From Laburnicola sp. R22_1 (lineage: Eukaryota; Ascomycota; Dothideomycetes; Pleosporales; Didymosphaeriaceae), in NCBI GenBank assembly GCA_014281115.1, contig JACONQ010000016.1, positions 2,445,647-2,509,646 of the forward strand: a DNA stretch of 64,000 nucleotides. Reading direction: 5' to 3'. The notes under the pieces were generated by a model. It did not search any database. It was not told where the DNA came from and was given only the letters and a program-made list of their open reading frames with translations. The position numbers were made by a program, and so were the translations under genes. This document shows positions 11,047-20,559 of the stretch, one piece after another; position 1 is the first letter of the stretch; each line of letters opens with the position of its first letter.

Positions 11047-12369
11047 CTGTGGTATCCGGCCGAAGTAGTGTAGGTGGGTCGCGCACAGCAGGGGTGCGCA
11101 TCCTATGTAATTAAATACGACTTTCTGACAAATCCACATTTAGCGTCACCCAATTTGTATAGAGATACGTGTTTCTTTGTCGCGCTTCTTTATCCCCACG
11201 TCACCCGCATAATGTCCGAACCACCTTCTACACCTCGCCATCGATACCTTACCCGCGATGAGGCTGTAGAGGCACGCGCCCTACGTCGAGCAGGCCATAC
11301 CTACGACTTTATCGCTAACCAGCTTCAATGTACAGAGAGACAAGTTGGCTACGCAGTTACTAAGGATCGCGTCACGCCTAAGAAGCGCTCTGGTCGCCCA
11401 CCTCGCCTTACGGATGCCTAAGTTGATTAACTTGAGGCATATATACGATCCTCGCGTAGTAATAGGCAGCTAAGCTATCTCTAGCTTGCTAAGGGACCTT
11501 TTGAGCACTGGGGAGTTGGCGAATATACAATTAGGAGTGCTCTACGAAGGAGAGGGTACAGACGCTGTGTAGCCCGTGCTAAGCCTCCTCTTACTGAGCA
11601 AAATCGGCAGATACGCCTTGCGTGGGCAGAGGCTCATATCAACTGGGAACCCTGGCAATGGTGGAGGATCCTATGGAGCGATGAAACATGGATCACGGGT
11701 GGACGTCACAGAAAAGTATGGGTAACAAGGCGACTAGGAGAGGAGCTAGAGGATACCTGCCTAGTAGAGAAGATCCGCAGAAAGCGTGGGTGGATGTTCT
11801 GGGGCTGCTTCTCTGGCATGTCTAAAGGTCCTCATCTGTTCTGGGAGAAGGAGTGGAAGTCAATTAATAAGGAGAGCTACTGTGAGCGGATTGTACCACT
11901 TATTGATGGCTGGTTACGTCTAAATCCTCACCTAAGCTTCATGCAAGATGGGGCACCAGGGCACTCAGCTGCGTACACAATAGAGGAGCTTTCTCAAAGA
12001 GGGATTTATCCTATCTTCTGGCCAGCATTCTCCCTAGATCTTAACCCTATTAAAGCTGTGTGGAACAAGATGAAGGACTATATAGAGGTGAATTACCCTG
12101 ATTAAGAAGGTGGGAGGCAGCCAACATATGATCAACTGCGTAGGATAGTACAGGAAGCCTGGGAGTCGATCACTGTAGAACAGTTAAGGGAGCTCATTGA
12201 TAGCATGCCAGCTCGATGCTGGGCTGTGATTGATGCCGAAGGCGGTTATACAAAGTACTGAAATTTGTATGTAATATTAGACAGAAACAGAAAGGTTGCA
12301 TTTAATTACATAGGATGCGCACCCCTGCTGTGCGCGACCCACCTACACTACTTCGGCCGGATACCACAG
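11047..12369 (+). mobile_element. Complete Tc1-like transposon (Tc1-1)
   Basis: A 1,323-bp element flanked by TA at 11045-11046 and 12370-12371. Its inverted repeats are unusually long and well kept, about 70 bp (11047-11116 and 12300-12369), beginning CTGTGGTATCCGGCCG. One transposase frame fills the interior. RIP damage is light compared with elements nearer the telomere. Confidence 0.93.
11212..12261 (+). pseudogene. Tc1 transposase (DD34E type), catalytic Glu lost
   Basis: One frame from the ATG at 11212 to the TGA at 12259-12261, with four in-frame stops (near 11419, 11428, 11485 and 12103), all TAG or TAA. N-terminal helix-turn-helix (YLTRDEAVEARALRRAGHT), a second DNA-binding helix set ending in a GRPPRLT hook, then the DDE domain: first Asp in ILWSDETWITGG, second in SFMQDGAPGHSA, third position in DLNPIKAVWNKMK. 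There are 34 residues between the second Asp and this site, the normal spacing, but the expected Glu codon reads AAA (Lys), a G-to-A change. The protein is therefore dead twice over. About 349 codons, normal length for the family. Confidence 0.92.
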
Positions 12370-12371
12370 TA

Positions 12372-12479
12372 CGTTAGCTAGCTAGAATTGGTAATCGCGC
12401 TGAGAAGAGGTACCGACTACTTGCGTCTTAGCGTGTGGGGCGAGTAAGGTGGCGGCCCTGCGTGCATCGAGCGCCCTTG
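12372..12479. other. Host spacer between two Tc1 elements
   Basis: About 108 bp of non-repetitive sequence between the two TA-flanked elements, probably a piece of the original host locus. No gene is visible. Confidence 0.5.
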
Positions 12480-12545
12480 TACGGAGGTGCCTTTCAAAAG
12501 TCCTTGCCCACCTTGGCGAGCAGGGGTCTGCGCCACATTCTTAAT

Positions 12546-12863
12546 TTGGATATATATCCGATTACCTAAGTCTATAGAGATTTCTACCCTCCTTATACTT
12601 GTTACCTCCTTCTACCTTAATAATCTTTTTAATATGAACAGGAATACGCTTAATCTAAGCCTAGATCTTCTCCTAAGGTAGATCTTGCCAGCACTGCTCC
12701 CAAGCACAGATAGCCTCTGCTCTGCTCTTTAGTACACCTTTCTTTGTAGTAGCTCTCTTTATCTATAGCCAGTAAGGTTTAATAGCGTTTAAATTAGATA
12801 AATTACTACACTAAAGTAGCTTCGCAATATTATAGATGCTATATATATAGCTCTAAATGTAAT
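12546..12863 (-). pseudogene. Tc1 transposase, C-terminal part (distal to the Copia insertion)
   Basis: Minus strand of the left flank of the Copia element. Reading through TAG/TAA codons gives the typical fungal Tc1 C-terminus: AIKPYWL, IKRATTKKGV, KSRAEAI, then a CWQDLP-like and a RIPVHI-like motif. This is the end of the DDE domain and the tail. The first half lies at 18340-19410. Dead from stop codons and from the 5.5-kb insertion. Confidence 0.75.
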
Positions 12864-13155
12864 TGTCAGATAGACAGTCACTGTGAAATCCAGTGGGTAG
12901 GTGTGTACGATCATATGGCCCCTTACAGTGGTAATCAGTGTAAATCACAGTGATTTCACTGTGAAATACACTAAGGAGGCTGGCGCACTACTGTTTTACA
13001 CTGCCCCTGTACTATTCTAAATAGTACTAGTGCGGCTTAGTACTAGATAGTTACTTCTCGCGGTAGCCGAGCTTCTCCGACAGAACACACACAATCAATC
13101 AATCAACCCACCACTTTTCCATCTCAACTCATCAAGAATACCCGTATATCTGACA
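12864..13155 (+). repeat. Left LTR of the Copia element
   Basis: 292 bp. It differs from the right LTR at only three positions (12912, 12946, 12948), each C here and T there, each in CpA context. It contains two copies of a CACTGTGAAAT-like motif near its start. A primer-binding site would follow at about 13156. Confidence 0.95.
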
Positions 13156-13191
13156 ATTAAGAGTCTCACTGCCTCGATCAAACCGATTATT

Positions 13192-16100
13192 ATGCCTCTA
13201 TCGATACTTAGGGTTTCCACAGTGATCCTGACCGACTATTCGAACTACACACCATGGCTGAGGCAAATCAAAGCCCGAGCCCAATCACTGGAGGTCTGGG
13301 ATCTTATCGACCCAGCCCTACCTATCGAACCTACGATCAAACCAATCATGCCAACGGCACCAGACGTTGGTTTCTATCAACCAAATAGCGTGTTTACCAA
13401 CGCACACCCGACCAACCCCGACGAACGTCCAACGCTGCCGTCGCAGCTATCGCAAATTGGTCTAAAGGGTTACAATGAGGATATGAACTACTACAAGAAT
13501 CAACTCAAAACCTTTAAGATACTCGACCGCGCATACCGCGATAAGAAGGCGAACCTAGACAAACTAGTTACCCTTATACAATCAACAACCTCGGTACACT
13601 TGCAGACCAATTGCTGCATACTAGGTTAATTAATTAGACAATGGATTAAGAACCTCACGATTACAGTTAGGGTTAACTAAGATAACGAAGAACAACAAGC
13701 AAGGGCCAGGTATCAAGATGCCCTTAAGCCGATGAGGACTGCTAGATTATAGGCGACCTGGCTTGCTAAGTACGATCATGCAGCTACAGAAGCTAAGTTC
13801 AACAGAGTCCTAGAGCTCCAGAAGCCTAACTCAGTTAAGAAGGATTTTATGAAGGCAGTGTCCAACGTCGCACCTGTTTAGGTTACAACCTTCCATTAGA
13901 ATAGGAGCAAGGATTATACTGTCAGAAGAAAAGAAATAGTAAAACTCTTCCAAGAACACATAGTAATGCAGCACCCAATTAAGGGCAAACAAAAGGGCGC
14001 TTTTGCTGTTATAGGACTATCTCTCGCTAATAGTGGTGCAACCACCTAGACCACAGATAGGGACGCCTATCCTATGGATAAAGCAGCATCACTCAAGCGA
14101 GGCAGATTACGCGCCAAGAAAGCTGGCTCTAAAACCAAATCTAAGCAGTCCGCGATTACAGACGATAAGCCAACGGCAGTTAGTAGCCAAAAAGGATCAA
14201 ACCTTAAGTGCCCTACTTGTGAACAACGCCATAATCTGAAAGACTGCTTTTACGCTTTCCCTAAGAAACAACCTAAATAGTTTCAACTAAAGCCAGCAAT
14301 GGTTGCCCTAATAAAATTTAGGATAGAGAATAACCTAGCGCTTATAGAAAGCATAAGATCCGTAAAGCGTCTAAGATCACAGACACTAAGAATTAAACAA
14401 TCAAGCACCCCTACTCTAACTCGAATCACTAAAGTTGCTGACAATAAATAACTAGATAGCAGACAAATCACCGTCCTCTCAGCGAGCTTCAATGCCGCCT
14501 CCTACCACTTAGACCCGAACACATACCCACTACGTTACTCCGCGATCCTTAATTCTGGCACAACTTGCCACATTTTCAATGATATCGATCGTTTCGTCAC
14601 GCTGCGACCACTGTCGCTAGGAGACTTTATATGGGCGGGCTCAACACGAGTATGGATTAGGGGATATGGGAGTGTCCATCTACACGTCAAGAGTGTACAA
14701 GGAAATAGGGTAATAAGGCTAGACAACGTCGCCTACTGCCCTAATCTGCTATGCAACCTAGTGTCTTTCCGATTACTCCGCAGGCAAGGCCTCTAGTGGG
14801 ACACGCTAGCAGATCCAACAACAATCAAGAGAAGGGACAATACGATCCTCGCCGAACTTTAAGAAATACACAATTAATGGGTACTGGAGTTCAGAGCAAC
14901 ACTAACACCAAATCGTACTATACCCAATAGTACGTACGCCACACACAAGATCACTACGCGCACCGCACGACGAGCGCAGAAGGCGGACGCCAACACATGG
15001 CACAAACGACTAGGCCACCCAGGTCCTCAGGCGCTGGAACACACAGTGAATCACTGTGAGGGGGTGCGCCTTAAAGGACTAACTATGGTCCAATGCGATG
15101 CTTGCGGCAGATTAAAGCTAAAGCGACAAATTAGACAATAGGCTAAACAAATTAATGACGGTCCTAGTAAGAGAGTCGCTATAGACTTTCACAACTTCGA
15201 AGATAAGAGCTCCACTAGCGAGAAAAGCCAAATGCTTATCACTAATCGATTCTTAGGCATGGCTTGGGATTTCTACTTTAAAGACAACTAACCAGCACGA
15301 ACAATTATCAAACTATTAAAGGAATTTGTACTATTTATAAAAGTATAGTTTAAGGTAACAGTCAAAGTCATCAAATTAGACAATGAGATCTTCTCAGTTA
15401 AGCAAGACGTTCACAGATAGTGTGTTAGTGAAGGTATCGTTATCGAGCCTTTAGCACCTAATACCCAAGCTCAAAATGGAGGAGCTAAACGCTTAGGGGG
15501 TGTAATCAAGGAGAAGAGTCGTGCAATGCGACTTGACGCCAACCTTCCCTAGACACTATGGCCAGAAATCACACGAGCGGCTGTATACCTATACAATCGA
15601 ACTCCGAACTACGCCAATCGATGGCAATCACCACACAAAGTATTCTTTATAACAGTTGCTTTCTAAAACGGCATTATCACTTAACTAAAGAAACCAAACT
15701 AGGCTTACCTTAGGGCCTATAGCTATAAAGCCTTCGCCATAACTAATAATATAAAACGCAGCAAGAGTAAGCTCCAAAGGTTAGATCTAAAAGTATGGAT
15801 TGGATATCTAGTGGGCTACCAATTAACAAACATCTAGAGGATATGGATACCTCCACTTAGGAAAGTCATTAGTACCTAAGACGTTATCTTTAACAAAAAA
15901 TTAGTATTCTTAGGTAAAAAAGAAGACCTATTGGACAACCTTATGCATAGCACTTATAAAGAGATTGCTGCATGGACCCGATTAGTGGAGCTACTGCCCT
16001 CACCACTAGAACACGAAAACACCGAGTCTTTATACGAGGATAAGTCGATTACTAACTCCTACAAGGATGACGATAATGCTATAGGGTACTATTAAGGGAG

Positions 16101-17982
16101 GAAGATCAATTACACCTACCCAACACCACTAGCGACACCTCCGCCTGTCGCACTGCTTGCCCAAGCAATGGCGAGCCTCAAACACAATCAACATGAATAA
16201 TTTCCCTTTGGATTACTACAGCCAGATCAACGCGCTGTGCTATAGGCAGCCGCTTTCCTAGCTAGAACACAGGCAGGTAGCAGAGGCAAATATAAGGGGA
16301 AGCCGCTTAACAAAGCGCAATTCAATCGCATGCTTGCAGTAGGAAAGAAACCCCACTAAAGTGAATTACCAGAGCCTCTATCTTACGGAACACAGTTAGA
16401 AGACCACCCGCTATTCAATATGTGGAAGGATGCTAAGCGAGTACACCTATAAAGCCACAAGGAGATGAGGTCTTAGAGTGAGGTGCCCGTTTCCCTAGTG
16501 CGATCACGCGGCCACCAAATCCTTGACTGCATGTGGGTGTATACATACAAACTCGACAAACATCATCGATTTCAGAAGTGCAAGGCTAGGTTGGTAGTAC
16601 GTGGAGATCAACAACTCCACCTTACTACTCAAGACACCTACGCCGCAACCCTCGCAGGACGATCATTTCGCCTACTCATGGCTATGGCAGCTCGGTATGA
16701 CCTAGAGCTTAGCCAGTACGACGTCACCAACGCTTTCGTCCATGCGAAACTGGACAGAGAACTCTACATGAGAATGCCCCGAGGTTATACCCGACCTGGC
16801 ACTATCCTATAGTTGCATAAGGCACTGTATAGTCTTTGAATCTTACTACTGCTGTGGCAGAGAGAATTTACCAGTGCTCTTAAGGATCTTAGTTTTGCCG
16901 CAGTCCCTTATAAGCCTTGCTATATAATCAAAGACAGCATTATTATATTCTTCTATGTAGACGACCTCATTGTCGCCTACTTAAGGGATCAGAAACACGC
17001 TGCTAACGCAGTAATAAAAAAGATAAGTATAAAGTTTACCCTTACTAGAGGTAATAATCTTTAGTAGTTTCTAGGGATTGAAATCGTTAGAGACCGTGCA
17101 AGTAGGCAACTCTGGCTATTACAGGCGTCCTATGTGGACAAGATTAGTTGCCTTATTGACTAACGCGACCTCAAACACGATACCCCGATGTCAGCAGTTA
17201 AACTGCTACCTCGAGAAGGACTCGCCACGAAGGCTGAGATCAACTAATACCAGCGAAAGATAGGATTAATCCTGTACGCTGCAGTAACCACGCGCCCTAA
17301 TATCGCTTTCGCAAGCTCCCAATTATCGCGCTTCCTATTAAATCCCAGCGACGACTATCACAAAGCCGCCGACCGTGTACTGCTATACTTATCCTCCACC
17401 TAATCACTAGGGCTACGCTTTGGAGATGCAGACACCTATAAGGTTGCTAGCGACGCGTTGTTTGCAGACAATACCCTTAACAGAAAGAGCTTGTAAGGAT
17501 ACATTATTAAGCTGTTTAGTAGACTTATCGCCTGGAAGGCAAACAAACAAGACACTGTCACCACTTCGATAACTAAAGCTAAGTTGCTGGCACTCTTATA
17601 GGTTGCAAAGGAGGCACTCTTTACGGCTTAGTTAATCGCTGAACTTAAGATCAAACTCTCATCCTTAACAATCACCATTAATTGCGACAATCAACAAACT
17701 ATCCGACTTGTTACTGAAGAAATTGCCAAGTTACAAACAAAGCTTAGGCACGTCGACATACACAATTATTGGCTTCGACAAGAAGTAGTACGTGGAGCTA
17801 TTAAAATCCAGTACCAACAATTAGAAGAAATAGCAGCAGATGGCCTTACAAAGGCTCTGCCAGCTGGCAAATGGACTAAGTTCGTAAATCAACTCGGACT
17901 TGAAGACGTCAGGGGTAGGATCACCGACCAAGAGGTCGACCTTGACGAATTGGAAGACAGGATGGAAGCTTTTGGACTATGA
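13192..17982 (+). pseudogene. Copia gag-pol polyprotein, one frame with stop codons
   Basis: From the ATG at 13192 to the TGA at 17980-17982 the whole polyprotein (about 1,596 codons) reads in a single frame, interrupted only by nonsense codons, mostly TAG and TAA. In order: gag (YTPWLRQIKARAQ onward, open to 13629), CCHC zinc knuckle (CPTCEQRHNLKDC, near 14210), aspartic protease with the active site DSG changed to NSG at 14551-14559, GAG-pre-integrase (TWHKRLGHPG, near 15000), integrase with its zinc cysteines (CDAC) but the ER motif changed to KR, reverse transcriptase (longest open piece 16483-16812) with an intact YVDD box near 16956, and RNase H to the end. The missing protease Asp and integrase Glu are G-to-A changes. 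The element cannot move by itself. Confidence 0.93.
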
Positions 17983-18042
17983 GTTATAGTACGGCTGCGA
18001 AGAATTGGGTCCAGCTTAAGATGGTTCCAAGCTGAGGGGGTG

Positions 18043-18334
18043 TGTCAGATAGACAGTCACTGTGAAATCCAGTGGGTAGGTGTGTACGATTATATGGCCC
18101 CTTACAGTGGTAATCAGTGTAAATTATAGTGATTTCACTGTGAAATACACTAAGGAGGCTGGCGCACTACTGTTTTACACTGCCCCTGTACTATTCTAAA
18201 TAGTACTAGTGCGGCTTAGTACTAGATAGTTACTTCTCGCGGTAGCCGAGCTTCTCCGACAGAACACACACAATCAATCAATCAACCCACCACTTTTCCA
18301 TCTCAACTCATCAAGAATACCCGTATATCTGACA
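18043..18334 (+). repeat. Right LTR of the Copia element
   Basis: 292 bp, same length as the left LTR, with T at 18091, 18125 and 18127 where the left copy has C. Target duplication GTAAT follows. Confidence 0.95.
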
Positions 18335-18339
18335 GTAAT

Positions 18340-19410
18340 AATTATAAGAAGGCGCCTTATCTTCTTATACAACTGTTTCTAGCTGCTCTACTTTACACTC
18401 CTTAGCAAATAGTATAAGCTTTAGAAGTAGAACAAATATCTAGTATTAATACTAGTTAATACCTAATCCTCTGCCCTAGCTAACCTTTCTAGTCTTCTTA
18501 TTCCACGTTTATTAAGGTTGTCGTCTAGGCTTATTACGTAGAGTAAGGCGACGCATTCTATTTTTAAGCTTCTATTGTGCCTTTATAATAGGCTCTAGCT
18601 CCTAGTTAAGCTTCTTAATTTAAGTAGTAGCAGCCTCCTTCTCTTTCTTTGTTTCTAGCGTCTAGTAGTAATAGGGCCCCTTCTCATTATATAAAAAGCA
18701 CCCCTAAAATATAAACTTAGAGTAGCCCTTTAACCTCTTACAGATACAACTTTAAACAAATGTCTTATTAGCCTTCTATTATATTTTGTATTCTCTACGC
18801 CTATAGAGGAGAACTATAGACGTTTTATTAGACTAGATAATATTCTTCTAATCCTTAATTGTCTAGTGTTTATATTAAAGGCACTAGTTATACTAAGTCT
18901 TCTTTATCTTCTTTATTAACCTAGATTTTCTTATTAGCTTTGTCTTCTTAAAGCCTATCTTCCTTAGAATACGCCAGATAGTTGTAGCGGAGATATTAAA
19001 TCCTTTTTAGCTAAGCGCGCTAGCAACGTTAGCGTAAGACTTCTCTTATCTATAGCAGTTAGTGCGTACACTATTAACTACTTTCTATATAATATTATCC
19101 TACTTTAAGGACCTCCTAGAGCAATGGCCATTTTTAAGGTATTTATCCATAAGCTTAAGTGGCCGCTAGCATAGATTAAAGCCTCGTTCAATTGCTCGCG
19201 CAAATATTAAGTTAATTGTCCGCTTTAGAATCCCTATTAGACTAGTAATCTCGTTATTAGGCTTTCTAGTAGCCTTAAGAGTAATTATTAAAGCCCTTAT
19301 AGTAATATTATAAGGAGCTATCATAAAGACAGTATTAATTAGAGAGCAAATAGTATAGAGGGGTTGTGAGGTTAGAAGCAAAGGCCACGTAGGCTCGGAG
19401 ATGCTTCCTA
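18340..19410 (-). pseudogene. Tc1 transposase, N-terminal and central part
   Basis: Minus strand of the right flank of the Copia element. The longest open piece (19381-19166) contains the helix-turn-helix region, with RKPNNEITSLIGILKRTIN and IFARAIERGF recognisable from fungal Tc1 transposases. Downstream the reading is broken by many stops. Read together with 12546-12863 it makes one transposase gene of normal length. Confidence 0.75.
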
Positions 19411-19476
19411 ATTAAGAATGTGGCGTATACCCCTGCTCGCCAAGGTGGGCAAGGACTTTTAAAAGGCACCTCCGTA

Positions 19477-19917
19477 GTTTTCCCCTAATAGTATATCGCG
19501 TATATCATAGGACCGAAGCTGGCCGTTTATTAGGGCCGATACGAAAACACAGTGACGTCAGCCAAATCTATCTGTGGCCGCCAAGGCAAGCTAACCCGAC
19601 TAGCTTAGGCGACATGGTATGTGCGCAATCACTATGGTTGCTACTCGTGCTTGTAGGGCCTTCACAAGGACCCTTGCAGAGCCGTACCACTAGAATATTC
19701 CTTATATTCTAGATGATACGGCGTCGGATATTAACTCTGGAATATACCGAGATCCGAGGCTTGTTAATCGCCCGGCCAGTCGACATCGACTCGAGCGTTA
19801 AGGGTCAACGGTCGCAGTTCAATTTTCAGCGCATAGCTGTCATTCTGTCTTCAGCCGCAGGATAGAGCCGCTGCGGGACCCACCGAGATAAAGAGTATCC
19901 CTCATGCACTTCTAAGC
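19477..19917. other. Unique spacer with one strong hairpin (19681-19722)
   Basis: Non-repetitive, normal base composition. It contains an inverted repeat of 18-19 bp (19681-19698 and 19704-19722) with one mismatch, one bulge and a 5-base loop. No gene or known transposon end is recognisable. It may be an old foldback fragment or a small solo element. Confidence 0.5.
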
Positions 19918-20412
19918 ATGTCTACTGGAAAGCAGCCTGGGGTAGCGAAACCTGGGGGCGATAGATCTCCAGCCACAGAGCGGCAATACTATATTGAACC
20001 TAAGATTGCACCAGCCTCGCTCAATGCACCGCATAATCTGCTTGTCAAGGACCATGCTAGTCTAAATTTGGTACGTACTAGTAGGGGTTTCCTCCAACCA
20101 GCGAATGAGGTTTATGAGGCTCTGCAGAAACGTGGGCTGCAAAGGAATACTACCAATAGCAAGGAAGTCTCGTTATACTTCTTTACTAATGGGAAGAAAC
20201 CCCTACTAGTAGTCTACCTGTTTAAACCTAGTAAGATCCTTGTACAGTACACTAGATTATGCCGCAGTACACAAGATTATGCCGTAGTCAGCGTCACCTC
20301 GGACGATTGTCACATTAAAACAACGTACACCTGGACAGTGCTTGTCGACCCGTTTCTTATGCTGGCCGTTCCCTTGGTACTGAATCGATCCATCACTCTC
20401 CTTGGAGTATAA
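19918..20412 (+). CDS. Hypothetical protein (164 codons), doubtful
   Basis: An open frame from ATG 19918 (MSTGKQPGVAKPGGDRS) to TAA 20410-20412, outside any transposon that I recognise. No domain is recognisable. The C-terminal third is hydrophobic (WTVLVDPFLMLAVPLVL). Two features argue against a normal gene: a 15-bp perfect inverted repeat (20076-20090 and 20197-20211) and a 20-bp tandem duplication (20245-20264, 20265-20284) lie inside the frame. It could be a chance frame in a small non-autonomous element. It is on the same strand as the protease, about 150 bp upstream of it. Confidence 0.25.
   Translation: MSTGKQPGVAKPGGDRSPATERQYYIEPKIAPASLNAPHNLLVKDHASLNLVRTSRGFLQPANEVYEALQKRGLQRNTTNSKEVSLYFFTNGKKPLLVVYLFKPSKILVQYTRLCRSTQDYAVVSVTSDDCHIKTTYTWTVLVDPFLMLAVPLVLNRSITLLGV
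20076..20211. repeat. Inverted repeat pair inside the 19918-20412 frame
   Basis: TACTAGTAGGGGTTT at 20076-20090 is perfectly complementary to 20197-20211, and the pairing extends imperfectly inward to about 20099/20190. Possible ends of a tiny foldback element. Confidence 0.55.
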
Positions 20413-20559
20413 GAACACGTAGGCCCTGTGCGTTGTCGAATTGGCCACTATGCAAGACTTCTACTTCACTGTTTGTAGATTCTAGCAGCCTGCCACTCTT
20501 GAATTTCTTATCGTCTCTGTCTTTTATTCTTCTTACACACGTTTCCTGAGCTCATAATC

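Larger units (their letters stand above)
12864..18334 (+). mobile_element. Copia LTR retrotransposon, full length
   Basis: 5,471 bp with two 292-bp LTRs beginning TGTCAG and ending CTGACA, and a 5-bp target duplication GTAAT (12859-12863 and 18335-18339). A purine-rich tract (GAGGGGG) lies just before the right LTR. Internal domain order is gag, protease, integrase, reverse transcriptase, RNase H, which defines Ty1/Copia. It is inserted in Tc1-like element 2. Confidence 0.96.
12482..19474 (-). mobile_element. Tc1-like transposon 2, split by a Copia insertion
   Basis: Inverted repeats begin CGGAGGTGCCTTT at 12482 and end at 19474, matching over about 60 bp, with TA on both sides (12480-12481, 19475-19476). 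The Copia element at 12864-18334 sits inside. With it removed, the Tc1 element is about 1.5 kb, a usual size. The body is strongly TA-rich from RIP. Confidence 0.9.

Noticed and set aside
12864..18334. Old, long-diverged retrotransposon, as its many stop codons suggest
   Set aside because: The LTRs differ at only three RIP-type positions, so the damage is RIP rather than age.
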